Shown: positions 11,345 to 22,064 of the stretch, in pieces
How the letters are laid out: every line of letters begins with the position of its first letter
Position numbering within the stretch: position 1 is the stretch's first letter
Assembly (NCBI RefSeq): GCF_900458815.1
Contig: NZ_UHDZ01000001.1
Span: forward strand, 2,232,001 to 2,296,000
Reading direction: 5' to 3'
Length of the DNA stretch: 64,000 bases
Source: Staphylococcus saccharolyticus
GTDB lineage: Bacteria; Bacillota; Bacilli; Staphylococcales; Staphylococcaceae
Program-made: the position numbers and the translations under genes
The notes under the pieces: generated by a model
Told to the model about the DNA's origin: nothing
The model's database searches: none
What the model saw: the letters and a program-made list of their open reading frames with translations, nothing else

Positions 11345-12041
11345 TTAATCTTTGGGTTTAACTGATCTATGATTCCGTTGCCTAAAAGTAACTAAGGGAT
11401 AAGTCATAATAAATAATGAAACCCATAAACAAGCCAAGCTCACACCACCCACAACATCAGAAAAATAGTGGGCCGTGAAAGTAGATTCTACTAAATAAAA
11501 CACTCATCCAAAACACACTAACAATAATGACCACAATAGATTGAATAGTCCTTCTTCTCAACATTGGGACAATCATTAATATAGTGATTAAAAAGAATAA
11601 TGTACTCGCGTTTGAATGTCCGCTTGGAAACGACCATCCCGAATCAATAACTAAGTGACTGTATGGCCTAGGTATTTGAACCGTTTGCTTAATTAAATAG
11701 TTTAGCCATGTGCCTGTTGTGATAACCAAAATAATCCAAATCGCTTGATGACATTTTTTTAATAACAACACTATAACAGATAACAATATGGTAATGATAA
11801 CTATAGATTTAACATCATCAAACGTTGCACAAAAATTCATATAATCATTACCAAATCCGTTGCCATATTTTCTCAATGGATCTCCAAATTGCTGTGCAAA
11901 CCAATTCATCATCATCATATCTAATCGTTTCAAATAATATTGCTGTGATATCACACTATACATGGTCACACCAAATATAACGAACATGATAGTAAATAAT
12001 GAAACTGTCACTTTTACAGAACTTATTGTTTTAAAATTCAT
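11345..12041 (-). pseudogene. Frameshifted PAP2-family membrane phosphatase
   Basis: Lipid or undecaprenyl-type phosphatase of the PAP2 family. The N-terminal membrane segments, the motif KQTVQIPRP and the second motif FPSGHSNAS are intact. The third motif should read AHYFSDVVGG. One inserted base near 11465 shifts it, so translation ends at GPLFF, while the rest (SDVVGGVSLACLWVSLF) continues in another frame to 11345. The third motif contains the catalytic His, so the product should be inactive. Confidence 0.82.
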
Positions 12042-12300
12042 ACCAACACCTAATTCTATATTTCGTTCAACTACTATAATTTATTCTCAATGATAGACTT
12101 TTGCTAGTGTTTTAAATTAATTGATAACATTTGTTTCTTATTTTACACTAAACTACTCAAATTGGTCTTTTCAGACCTATATAAAAATCAACTTATTTTT
12201 CTATAATTAAAATCATTAAAATTTCATACTTATTACATATACAATAATGTATAATGTGTTTTATCATTACTAATAAATCTTAAATTTAGGGGGCGTATGT

Positions 12301-12549
12301 TTGATTAATAACAAAATACTCATCTATATAGCGCTTCTTATAACATTTGTCCGCTTCTTTATTCCTCTACATCCAGATTTTGACACTTTATTAATATGGT
12401 TATTTATACTTTATTTAAGTCCTATTATTTTATGTATCATTGCTTTTAAATCTGATAAACTTCTAGCCACGATGGTTATGATTCCTAATTTAATGGGCAT
12501 AGGCTATCGATTATTTATCTTTTTCTATGATTATCTCCATTTAAAGTAA
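12301..12549 (+). CDS. Small membrane protein, hypothetical
   Basis: 82 residues with three hydrophobic segments (about 5-20, 28-48, 55-75). Starts at TTG directly after a GGGGGCG ribosome site; the upstream ATG at 12297 ends after three codons, so the TTG is the likely start. No recognised family. A terminator follows the stop by 3 bp. Confidence 0.6.
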   Translation: MINNKILIYIALLITFVRFFIPLHPDFDTLLIWLFILYLSPIILCIIAFKSDKLLATMVMIPNLMGIGYRLFIFFYDYLHLK

Positions 12550-12552
12550 AAA

Positions 12553-12584
12553 CAGTACTATCAATGAATGATAGCACTGTAGTT
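12553..12584. terminator. Terminator between small membrane gene and mpsC
   Basis: CAGT-a-CTATCA pairs with TGATAG-c-ACTG around a 5-nt loop, with T-rich flanks. It serves the rightward small gene and probably also the leftward mps operon. Confidence 0.7.
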
Positions 12585-12594
12585 TTACACATTA

Positions 12595-12959
12595 CTAATG
12601 TAAAACTTTTTCAAAGTGACTCTCTAACTTAAAGATAATCACTCTTTCACCAGTAACCGTACTTAAATCACTATGAAAACTTATGACTTGAATACCTGTA
12701 ATATCAAAAATAATTTGATTTAAATCTTTTTCTCCAGATTCTACAAGTTCTGAACGTGTGCGCTTTATATTTAACAAGCCCTCATTGGTTTTACATACGC
12801 GATATTCCGCAGGCGTCAAAATCCCCTGTAAATTTACAATAACCATGTCACGAAGATGTCCGTTTTTACAGATAAAGAGCCTCTGCCTTAAAAATCCTTT
12901 TCTCATTGTGTAATTGCTTTACTAATTTCGGATTCATAAATACCCTTCGTCTTTTTCAT
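12595..12959 (-). pseudogene. mpsC: Broken DUF2294 protein MpsC
   Basis: Third gene of mpsABC. From ATG 12959 the frame reads KKTKGIYESEISKAITQ, then a TGA and a TAA stop, then RGSLSVKTD, then a one-base shift into LRDMVIVNLQGILTPAEY and on to the stop at 12595. That makes at least two stops and one frameshift in about 120 codons. DUF2294 proteins are typically about 120 residues. It lies downstream of mpsB on the same strand. Confidence 0.85.
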
Positions 12960-13050
12960 AACTAGACTGCTCCTATTATGTGATTAGCTATAGTTTAACA
13001 TTAAACAGAAGCAATCTGAAAATATATTCCCTCGTATCACTCTATAAGAA

Positions 13051-15604
13051 TCACCAATCTTTCCAGTTATTATTCTCGTCTATACTTGCTAATCTTACCC
13101 ATTGATGAGCCACTTTTTGACGGAAATGAGCATTGTGATTTAATAAACGTTGAATATGAGAATCGGGCGCTTGAATAACTATAAGTAATCGTATCGGCGC
13201 ATGATACATTTCATTATCTCCCGCCATTACTGATTGCCATGGCAAACCATACATTAAATCACTGGAGTTTCCTTGCTTAACACCGACACCACTCGTTACA
13301 GATTGTGTTGTTTTATTTCCGCTTCCATAAAAGTGAGGGGCTACAGTTGACGCATAGTATTGTAAATTAATTCATTGTGCCACAAGTGCAGGTCCTAAAA
13401 TAATTGTATTTAAGATTTGCCCATCTTCATCTTCAGTCCAATCATAATTATGAAGGAACGCACGTCCTTTTAAATCACTGGTTTCTGTTATATAACGTTT
13501 TCCTATAATAAATTCTGCATTACGTGCTAAACCCCACTCTGGACGTATTTCGCTCCAATCACTTGCAAAACGATAAGCTTCAGCTACAGGATACTTATGA
13601 TGATTATCCACACTTGGCAACATAGCTAAACGTTCTAAATTTGCTTTATAACTTACCTGAGACATCGCTTCTTGCAGTCTATTGAAAGCTTGTTCAGCTG
13701 CTTGTGTTAATGTCGGTACATAAATGTATTCTAATTCATCCACTGACGTTTTATGTTCAGCTGCAATAAATACTGTTTCATCAGGGATGTCTATGCCTTC
13801 ACTGGCTAATCCTTTTCTGACAGATGATTGATTACACATACTAGCTTAAAACCACTTGATGCACCGCCACAAGCGCCACATTCTAATGAGGCATGATATG
13901 GATTGTTATGAGACTTACTACCATGCCCTCCCAATACAATAAGGGGTGCAAAGTTATCTGTTAAATTCATTAATCGTAATGCATTTTTTGAAAAATAAAT
14001 TTGTTCTGCTTCAGTAAAGCCAACAGGTAATTTAGAATATTCACCATGTTCTCGATTAACAGTTAGCTTCCCTTCAGGTTTACGCACCCACCTTTGAGTA
14101 AGACGACGTGCTAAGTGATACGCTTTTTTGGGTAAAACAGTATTAGCAATCGTACTAATACTTAAGAATGGACCGCTTAATTCTGGTAATAATAGACTTG
14201 GTAAAACATTATGTTTCATTAATTTAAAAGTATAAAATAGCGATGTAATAGAATGTTGACGTCGATTGTATACTTTTAAATCGTATCGATCAGCAAATTC
14301 CTTGATTCTATATGCTGGTTCTACCATCACTGGCAATGAATGATGTGAAAATTGTTCATCAAGTGTTTCCTTTTGTATTGGTAAACCAAAGAACCCAGCA
14401 ATACCTATTATTTCAAATGGACCTTAGCTTTCTAAATGACGTCTAAAAGGTTCAGAACGTACATCAATACAAAAAGCAAGTTGTACTTGTGTTTGCTCTT
14501 TACTTTGCTGAGTTGGAGAATCATTAATTGTTTCTATTAATTGACGTTCATGTGTTTCCTCCCAAGCTTCTAGCCATAATTTTTGGAAGTACATCGGACT
14601 AAATTTTTCAGCCAATTGAATATAATTTTGTTGTTTAGACTTAGGTAAATCTAACCATTGATTCACTGATATTTGACTGTTAAATAAAAGATTACATATA
14701 TTTTCTAACCCTTTTTTATATAAAAAGGTTGATGTGATGTCGTTTCAAATTGAGAATCTAAAAGTAACATTTCGACAAACAAACGCACAGCGACATAATC
14801 AATTAATAGTTTTCTTTCGTTTTCATCATTCTCAGCACGATAATACATCATACCTGCCCAGCCTGGGAGTGATAATAACTGACTCTCAATGTAAGCTTGT
14901 TGATTCTCACGAGTAAGTTTTAATCTTTGGATGGCTCTAGCAATTGCTTCATCCGCTTTATTTGGTAAATCTTTCACTTTTAAACGTTGTTCTTTGTTTA
15001 ACATTGGGTCATGTTGAGCCAAATGTTTCCATGCCCTATAAAAACCTTGATTTCTTCTTGGCATCGTCCAGCTTGACTGAAAATCATCTAAATATAATTT
15101 AGCCCATTTTATAATATGGGCATCTAAAATTTCTATAAGCGGTTTTCCTTCGGATGTAAGACGATCGGCACTCTCAGCTCTCACTAGTTGTTTATTATCA
15201 TATTCTTTATAGTATGTTTTTACCCATTGTTCTAATTTTAAATAATCTGTACTACTTAAAAATCTATCATCAACAGGTTTTACGTGTTTAGCATGTTCAA
15301 TATATGCATGAAGTTCATCTTCAGAGAACGAATTCATATATCTTTTTAAGTCACTATAGAGTAAATCTTCAAATACGTGAACATCTATTTCACCTCTATT
15401 AATAGCTGTTTGTATAGCAGCATGTTGAGGATAAATATCAATATCTCTTATATCTTTAAGCCAGACTGCAACTTGATCAAATGTTGAATCTTCAAGACCT
15501 TCCCAAGGATTACGTGCTGCAAATATAGAGATAGGTGATAAGGGATTAATGACGCGTTTCGCTCGTTCAATAAACTCACTTATATCTTGTTGATATTGAG
15601 TCAT
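13051..15604 (-). pseudogene. mpsB: Broken DabA-like inorganic-carbon transporter subunit MpsB
   Basis: DUF2309 protein; with MpsA it forms a bicarbonate/CO2 uptake complex (DAB family) that in S. aureus supports growth at ambient CO2. The start MTQYQQDISEFIERAKRVINPLSPISIF is intact. Zn-site motifs are still readable: the Cys and Asp in [10 protein letters not shown] and the His/Cys region [23 protein letters not shown]. Stops and frameshifts near 14700, 14420, 14340, 13830, 13370 and 13260 break it into five or six pieces. The total span of about 850 codons matches the family, so this is point decay, not deletion. Confidence 0.92.
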
Positions 15605-15620
15605 AACCTTTTCCTCCTTT

Positions 15621-17091
15621 TTATAAAAATTTGTTTAAATATGTTGGATGGCTTTCAATAGACTTCGTTTTCGCCTCTCCGAACTTAACTAGCCATAAAT
15701 AAAGTATCGCAAATGCGTGGGATTCTCTATGACGTGATACCCACATGCTTAAAAAACTTCCTAAAACTAAAATCACAATACTTATAAGTGGTGGATGTGT
15801 TACATGCATATAAACATTACTTAAAGTAGCATAGAAATAATGATGCGTGACAATATAAACTATCGCTACAATAACTATCATAAATAAACCAACTAATCTT
15901 CCTATCATCCCTCGACTAAAAGCAACTAATTGATTCCAAGAAACCATTAGCGACCAAGCAAGTATAAGTGCACTTAATACATCATATGAGCTACGTGTAC
16001 TATTAAACCAAAATACGATAGCTATAATAATTGTCAAAAGACGTCCTAACACTAGCCAACTATATGAATGCTTTGCTGTTGATAGTGTCGGTATATTAAA
16101 TCGGCGGACAATTGAACCGGATTGTAAAAATAAGGTCACTTTAAATACACCATATAAAATTAAATGAATAATGGCTGCCAAGTAAATACCCATAGCACAT
16201 TGCACTTGCATAAAGCCCATTTGACTCATAGTTGTCTCTTATAATCAACATGAACTAAGCTAATACCAGATCCTAATAGCACTGAAATACTAGAGATAAT
16301 CAACAATATTGAAATAGCAAAAGTATTATCAAATATTGGTGAAAAACGCGTCAAGATTATTCCTCCAGCATTTACGATCCCAGCATGCATGAATGCTGGC
16401 ACAGGTGTTGGCGCAGCTACAGATTCAATCAACCAACTTTGAAACGGAAATTGCGCAGCTGGTATGATTACTGCCATTACGATAAGGATATTAATAAAAA
16501 GTTTTAAACCAGGATTTACTGAGTCAATGTAGTCATTGTATTGATGTGCCAATTTCCTGTGCTAACATATAACAACACGACCACAATCAATAACGATAGC
16601 CAACCTAAAGCAAATGATTTCCCAGAAATTTTGGCAGCTTCATATGGAATCTTCCATAATCGATTTAATCTAATAAGCATTGTAAGTGAGAATAACGTTG
16701 CTCCCCAAAACAACGCCATTAATCTCAAGTCACCACTTAACCATGCAAGCGAAGCAAAAGCCGTAATTAAAGTGAATAAAGGAAAGTATTTACGATAATT
16801 TCTATCTCCAGACAAGTAACGCACTGAAAATTTTTGAATAATAAACCCTAATATAAGAATGAAACTTGCTAATAACCAAGCAAGATGGTCTAAAATAAAT
16901 GGCCCCACTTCTTCTCTTAATTGAGTAGTGAATAAACCAAGTAAACTTACTACAACTGGAAATACCAGTAAGCGTAAATGTATTTTTATATATTTAATTG
17001 GTACTGATAAATTTATAAAGATTAACCCACTCAATAAAGCAATGACAAGTGTTATAAAGAAAATTGATAGTACTACGACTTGACTTAACAT
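15621..17091 (-). pseudogene. mpsA: Broken NdhF/DabB-like membrane subunit MpsA
   Basis: Membrane partner of MpsB, from the NuoL/MrpA proton-channel family. Three reading-frame pieces cover about 490 codons: residues 1-190 (17091-16516), the channel core QFPFQSWLIESVAAPTPVPAF with HAGIVNAGG, and a third piece starting MSQMGFMQVQCAMG. Frameshifts lie near 16530 and 16228. The gene ends 17 bp before mpsB, so mpsA-mpsB-mpsC was one operon. All three genes are dead. Confidence 0.92.
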
Positions 17092-17136
17092 TACACAGCC
17101 TCCATAATCACAATTTATTACAAAAAATTATTCATA

Positions 17137-17203
17137 ATAAAAAGCCTACAATAGCCGAGCCTTTCACTTCTTTAATGAAAGAATTTTAACTATTGTAGGC
17201 TTC
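17137..17203 (-). terminator. Terminator upstream of mpsA
   Basis: A 13-bp perfect stem (AAGCCTACAATAG / CTATTGTAGGCTT) with T5 on the minus strand. It lies between mpsA and a possible small gene remnant to its right. It could equally act as a leader attenuator for mpsA. Confidence 0.75.
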
Positions 17204-17217
17204 AATTCAACTCAGGT

Positions 17218-17349
17218 TAAACTAAGACTATAGAAGTCGAAAGCATCATTCAACAATAGTCATAGTTTTTCTTTGTTTAAATAAGCTGCCTATATACTTT
17301 TTAGCAAAGTAACAACTCCTTCTTCTTCATCAATTAAAAAATGTGACAT
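17218..17349 (-). pseudogene. Possible remnant of a 43-codon gene
   Basis: From ATG 17349 one frame reads MSHFLIDEEEGVVTLLKSI, TAG, AAYLNKEKL, TGA, LLLNDAFDFYSLS, stop. Composition is protein-like across the stops, and the terminator at 17137-17203 follows directly. No good ribosome site and no known family, so this is tentative. Confidence 0.3.
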
Positions 17350-17698
17350 CTATAATTGCTAAAGTAAGACTTAGTTATCACTTTTGCACATATCAGTATA
17401 AATATATTTCAAATAAAACAACGTGTCAATTTTTTAATTTGCATTGACTATAAATATAAGACAAAGCACCTATCTTATAATAGACTGATGTAATTACATT
17501 GCATGTGCTTATAATCTTTATTGTAAGGGTTTTGTAAAGATAGAAAGGCAAGCTCAACACTTAGGAACTATAGAGTGTATTTAAAGATTTTAATTTTATC
17601 ACTTGAGACATCGTTCTTGTGAGTTAGGAAAAACAAATATATTTAATACTAATTGACGTTACACTAGACACATCAAGTAAGCAAAGGAGGTAATTTTA
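17350..17698. other. Upstream region of the psm locus
   Basis: No ORF. It holds promoter-like hexamers (TTGACT near 17450, TATAAT near 17476) for the rightward psm genes. S. aureus psm-alpha promoters are bound directly by AgrA, but I cannot point to a convincing AgrA repeat here. Confidence 0.4.
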
Positions 17699-17767
17699 AT
17701 GAGTGATGTAATCAGTAAAATCGTTGAAATTGTCAAAGGCTTAATTGAAAAGTTCACTAATAAATAA
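17699..17767 (+). CDS. Phenol-soluble modulin, alpha type
   Basis: 22-residue amphipathic secreted peptide without a signal sequence (starts MSDVISKIVEIVKGL, ends FTNK). It closely resembles S. epidermidis PSM-alpha as I recall it. AAAGGAGG lies 8 bp before the ATG. PSM peptides are surfactants and cytolysins exported by the Pmt ABC transporter and controlled by agr. The location between the mps operon and the CobW-type gene is the same as the S. aureus psm-alpha locus. Confidence 0.88.
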   Translation: MSDVISKIVEIVKGLIEKFTNK

Positions 17768-17855
17768 GTTTATTGATTCAATCAGCTACAAAGTTAGCTT
17801 TTGGATATTCAATAAAATTCTCTAACATACGCTTTTTGAAGGGAGGCAATTGAAC

Positions 17856-17927
17856 ATGAATATCATATCAACAATCATCGAAATCGTAAAAACTATCGTA
17901 GACTTAGTTAAAAAATTCAAAAAATAG
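17856..17927 (+). CDS. Phenol-soluble modulin, delta type
   Basis: 23-residue amphipathic peptide (starts MNIISTIIEIVKTIVDL, ends KKFKK), very close to S. epidermidis PSM-delta, a cytolytic PSM. GGGAGG lies upstream of the ATG. It is 88 bp after the alpha-type gene and shares its terminator, so the two form one transcript. Both are intact despite heavy decay on either side. Confidence 0.88.
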   Translation: MNIISTIIEIVKTIVDLVKKFKK

Positions 17928-17942
17928 TCTATAACATATACA

Positions 17943-17973
17943 AGCCACTATCCAAAAGGATAGTGGCTTTTTT
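17943..17973 (+). terminator. Terminator of the psm transcript
   Basis: An 11-bp perfect stem (AGCCACTATCC / GGATAGTGGCT), AAAA loop, then T6. Confidence 0.92.
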
Positions 17974-18199
17974 AACTTCTTCTTCCTGTTATAGGTTCTA
18001 CATTTTACTTCTTGTCATCCTCGTTCAACACAAACACATCAGCATTAATTATTTTTACTTTTCATATTAAAACCAAAAAATAACTATTGTAATAAATATA
18101 TTTGTGCATATAATAGTATATACAGTTAATTATTTGCTGTAGCAATAAAGATGGTCTAGCCATATTTATTGACTAACGACATCGAAAGAAACGACAAAA

Positions 18200-18463
18200 A
18201 TGAAGAAAATTTCAGTTTTCACAGTATTCTCTATCATTTTTACGCTTATTAGTATATTTATATGCTATACTACTGCGTTTACAAACTTATATAACGAAAG
18301 TGGATTTAGTTTCTGGTATTTTCCTGGAGCAGCAATTTTCGTTATATCAATTATTATTAATATTATAGCTATGTTTAAAGCTGACAAATCTTTGAATATA
18401 GTCCTATTTTTTATCAATTTCTTTGCATTACTTATTTTTACTACACCATTTGCGATAGCTTAA
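18200..18463 (+). CDS. Small membrane protein, hypothetical
   Basis: 87 residues with three hydrophobic segments (about 5-27, 37-57, 64-84) separated by short polar loops. Starts MKKISVFTVFSIIFTLIS. The ribosome site is weak (GAAAG), so expression is uncertain. It follows the psm terminator on the same strand. Unrecognised family. Confidence 0.55.
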   Translation: MKKISVFTVFSIIFTLISIFICYTTAFTNLYNESGFSFWYFPGAAIFVISIIINIIAMFKADKSLNIVLFFINFFALLIFTTPFAIA

Positions 18464-18681
18464 TATTAATACTTGTTTCACAGTATTTGGAACATGAGTT
18501 AAGAAGGCAATTTCTATTGAAATAATATGGAAACTGCCTTTTTACTCATTAAGATAACATTTTACACCTCGTTCAATTTATTTTGGGTAAATGATTAAAG
18601 TATCTCATCTTTTCACACGTGAAACAATATCTTTTAAATTCTAATTTTAAAATACTGCTATCATTTCATCTGTTAAATAAA

Positions 18682-19883
18682 TTATCTTCTTTGATTATAA
18701 TACCAATCATATGGACTACTTAAAGATTTCCAATCAGCATCAATTTCACTACTATTAATGAGACATTCATCTAATTCCTGGGAAATTTTTACTTGATTCA
18801 AATCAGTTCCAATAATTACAAATTGTGTTTGACGATCTCCGTATTCAATATCCCAATCTTCTGCTACATCTTGTCGTGAATTCAATATTGCTTGCTGTTG
18901 ACTTTCATTCACCGTTGCAACCCAATATGTTACCGAATGAATATTACAAGATAAACCAGCCTATGATAATAGACATGCAACATCATTATACTGTGCTAAC
19001 CATACAATACCTTTCGTTCTCACTATATTTTGAGGCAAGCGTTCTAACCATTGATGAAATCTTTTTGCGTGGAAAGGCAATCTTCTTGTATACGCAAAAG
19101 ATGAAATACCATACTCTTCGGTTTCAGGTGTATGCGTCGCATGGCCACCCTCTGTTAATTCTTTAATCCACCCCGCAGACTCACTTGCTTTCTCAAAATC
19201 AAATAACGCGTGTTAAGCACATCAGATAATTCTACTTCTGAGTTAACTGTTTTTATAATCTTTGCTTCTGGTTGCAAAGCACGTAGTACTTTTTCTAATT
19301 TTTCTAGAGCTTCATCGCTAATTAAATCAATTTTATTGATGATCATCACATCACAAAACTCTACCTGATCAATAAGCAAGTCAGCAATGGTACGTTTGTC
19401 ATTCTCATCTAAACTCTCATCACGATCAGCTAATAAGTCTTCACTTCGTATATCATTAACAAAGTGGTTTGCATCTACAACGGTTACCATTGTATCTAAT
19501 CGACATATTGAAGTTAAATCAATACCCAACTCTTCATCTATGTATGAGAATGTTTGAGCTACTGGTACAGGTTCGGATATCCTTGTAGATTCAATGACAA
19601 TTTGATCGATACCACCATTTTTGACCAACCGTTCTACCTCTCGTAACAAATCATCTCTTAATGTACAGCAAATGCATCCATTAGAAAGTTCTACTAACTT
19701 TTCATCAGTTCACGATAAACCACCACCTTCTGCTACTAAATCTTTATCAATATTTACTTCACTCATATCATTCACAATGACAGCAATACGACGACCTTCT
19801 CTATTTTTTAAAATATGGTTAAGTAGTGTTGTTTTTCCTGAACCCAGATATCCACCTAATACAGTTACTGGTATTTTAGCCAT
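18682..19883 (-). pseudogene. Broken CobW/COG0523-family GTP-binding metal chaperone
   Basis: G3E GTPase that inserts or traffics zinc or another metal. From 19883: [21 protein letters not shown] (Walker A), the metal-binding CICC motif in SNGCICCTLRDDLL, and the guanine-specificity NKID in MIINKIDLIS. In-frame stops include a Trp-to-TGA change in GGGLS*TDEK (near 19712) and more near 18960. A frameshift near 19155-19210 separates the C-terminal CobW_C part that ends at 18682. Upstream motifs are intact, so loss is recent. In S. aureus the homologue sits at the same place next to psm-alpha. Confidence 0.88.
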
Positions 19884-19993
19884 TTAAAGAACCCTCTCTT
19901 TGAAAATAGTAATTATTGCGCTTTACATTCTATAAAAAGTCCCTTCTTTTATCAACACTAATATTTTTAAAAATCAATTTATGAATAACACAA

Positions 19994-20033
19994 TTAAAAA
20001 GGTTAGCCAGAAATTCATCATTTCTAACTAACC
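19994..20033 (-). terminator. Terminator of the VOC-family gene
   Basis: GGTTAG and AGAAAT arms pair with ATTTCT and CTAACC; T5 follows on the minus strand. Confidence 0.75.
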
Positions 20034-20058
20034 TATAACTTATTATTTTATTTAAATT

Positions 20059-20442
20059 TTAGATATTTTCATCAATAAAATAATTAAAAACCCATGTAAT
20101 GCCATTCAGATTATCTTTTACTTCTGCATGATAGGCATTAAAGAATGTTTTATCTAGTTTAACTTTAATACTTCCACCATCATCCACCAATCGTTGATAG
20201 ACACGCTCTAGTTCTTCCTTAGAATCACATTCGATAATAAGGTGTGGATGTTTAGAAACTGGATGTTTATGAAACGTATCAGAAAAATGAACAAACGTTT
20301 GATTACCTATAATAAGCTGGGCATGGTATGTCTTACCATCTTTACCCAACAAAATTTCTGTATTAGCATTAAATACATCTTTATAATAACATAATGATTT
20401 ATCTACATCTTTTACATAAATAAATGGACTTACATTCTTCAT
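20059..20442 (-). CDS. VOC-fold protein, PhnB/glyoxalase-like
   Basis: 127 residues with the paired beta-alpha-beta modules of the vicinal oxygen chelate fold: PFIYVKDVDKSLCYYKDVFNA at the start and the GITWVFNYF end typical of PhnB-like members. Such proteins bind a divalent metal or act as small resistance proteins; no function can be assigned here. Start ATG with GGAGGG upstream. Intact and monocistronic. Confidence 0.78.
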   Translation of the reverse strand: MKNVSPFIYVKDVDKSLCYYKDVFNANTEILLGKDGKTYHAQLIIGNQTFVHFSDTFHKHPVSKHPHLIIECDSKEELERVYQRLVDDGGSIKVKLDKTFFNAYHAEVKDNLNGITWVFNYFIDENI

Positions 20443-20558
20443 AAATCCCTCCGAGAATTTAGACTTTAAGTTTGTTTAACAAATATATATTAAACCTTTT
20501 TAAATTTCAAAAATACAAACCTATACTTTTTTGTTATTTAATAATACTTCGCTACAAC

Positions 20559-20585
20559 AAAACCACTCCCGCATGGAGTGGTTTT
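20559..20585 (-). terminator. Terminator directly after the small amphipathic peptide gene
   Basis: An 11-bp perfect stem (AAAACCACTCC / GGAGTGGTTTT), 5-nt loop. It starts 2 bp after the peptide's stop codon, which supports that tiny ORF. Confidence 0.85.
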
Positions 20586-20587
20586 GA

Positions 20588-20677
20588 TTAGTATTTAGGT
20601 TCACCATTTACAAGAATACTTCTTAAGAAGTCGATGACTTTTTTAGAGAATTGAATTAAATCACCCAAGAATTTCAT
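20588..20677 (-). CDS. 29-residue amphipathic peptide, PSM-like
   Basis: Starts MKFLGDLIQFSKKVIDFLRS, ends NGEPKY. The first 22 residues form a helix with Leu/Ile/Phe/Val on one face and Lys/Asp/Gln on the other, as in phenol-soluble modulins, and there is no cleavable signal peptide. AAGAGGAG lies 5 bp before the ATG and the terminator follows immediately. Likely a secreted surfactant or toxin-like peptide, but the family name is uncertain. Confidence 0.7.
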   Translation of the reverse strand: MKFLGDLIQFSKKVIDFLRSILVNGEPKY

Positions 20678-20868
20678 CTCCTCTTAATGATTGATACATA
20701 TTCATTATAAAACGTCAAAGCTTTAATAAATCAATTTTGCCTAACTGACGAACATAAATACTAAAACGTCGATAAAATGATGTAATTTTACATTTTAAAT
20801 TTATATTTATATATTTACAAACTAAATATTCACTTATGAACCAAAATTAACTCCCTTATTTTAAATAC

Positions 20869-22044
20869 TCATGTAACCATGTTACTTTTATGGAAGAAAA
20901 TGATACTTATCGCAGTAATAATAGATAATAAACCAAATAGAATTGAATCTTGCCTAATACTATCTAAAAATATACCTCCGATAACTGGAGCTAATAGCGC
21001 CCCCAAGTATTGTAAACCAGCCAACGAGTAATATGACCCCTTATAATTAACATCAGATAACTCATCTATACGTATATCTATCATTGTAAAAACTAACATC
21101 TCAGCAATCGTAAATCCTATCATTGCTAAGCATTTAAATATTATATAATCCGCCGTACCGAGGAGAAATAAACTTATCGGCATAAGAATAGCTCCTGTTA
21201 TAATTGATGTTTTTACGGAAGTAATTTTACTGAATAAATAGATACAAAATTGGCAAGTAATGACAGTAATACCATTTACAGATAATAACAGTGCAAATAA
21301 TTTTGAAGCATCATGATGCTTATAATGTAAGGCAAAAAATTGAGGCAATATACTGGTCATCACGGTATAACCAAAAACAAATAACACTAAACCAGTGATT
21401 AAACAAGAATATGCTCTATCATCACGAAATATTGTATATATACATTTTACATCGATTTTTGACGTGACATTTTTACTATCCAAATCTATTTTAAGAATGA
21501 AAAACGCATATATAAACGCATTAAAATTGAAACAATAAGCCATAAAAATAATATAACAAATAATATTTACACCTAAAAATTGTAGTTGAACCGACAATAA
21601 TGGCGCTAATGTCGCAGAAATATTGATAAGATAATAACGGATATTAAACACGATATCTTTATATTTTTCATCAGTATAAATGGCCATAATTGTTTTATAT
21701 GTTGGAGAAAGAAGGCTACTTCCTATACCATTAACTAATGCAAATACTATAAATAAACCGTATTGGTTGATTAATGGAAAGCACAGAAAACTTATTGCTG
21801 ATAGAAATAGACCAATAAAGATAATGATTTTTTTATTAATCTTATCTATTAAAGGTGCTGCTATAAAGCTCATGAACAGTGACGTTATTGCAAATGTTGA
21901 AACAATGAATCCAATTTCCAAACCGCTATAGTAATAAGTTTGAGCTAAATATATTGATAAAAAAGGTATGATTAAAAAATAACTAAATCTTTCTAGAAAC
22001 GTAGCTATAAAAAGTATATATATAATTTCAGGTAAATTTTTCAA
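20869..22044 (-). CDS. Major facilitator superfamily exporter
   Basis: 391 residues, about 12 membrane segments, starting MKNLPEIIYILFIATFLERFSYFLI. The loop between TM2 and TM3 (AAPLIDKINKKIIIFIG) is the usual MFS motif A position, in degenerate form. It is the last gene of a five-gene minus-strand operon, 20 bp after an ATP-grasp ligase, which suggests it exports the pathway's product. Intact. Confidence 0.8.
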   Translation of the reverse strand: MKNLPEIIYILFIATFLERFSYFLIIPFLSIYLAQTYYYSGLEIGFIVSTFAITSLFMSFIAAPLIDKINKKIIIFIGLFLSAISFLCFPLINQYGLFIVFALVNGIGSSLLSPTYKTIMAIYTDEKYKDIVFNIRYYLINISATLAPLLSVQLQFLGVNIICYIIFMAYCFNFNAFIYAFFILKIDLDSKNVTSKIDVKCIYTIFRDDRAYSCLITGLVLFVFGYTVMTSILPQFFALHYKHHDASKLFALLLSVNGITVITCQFCIYLFSKITSVKTSIITGAILMPISLFLLGTADYIIFKCLAMIGFTIAEMLVFTMIDIRIDELSDVNYKGSYYSLAGLQYLGALLAPVIGGIFLDSIRQDSILFGLLSIITAISIIFFHKSNMVT

Positions 22045-22064
22045 CCAAAATCACCTTTATTTGG

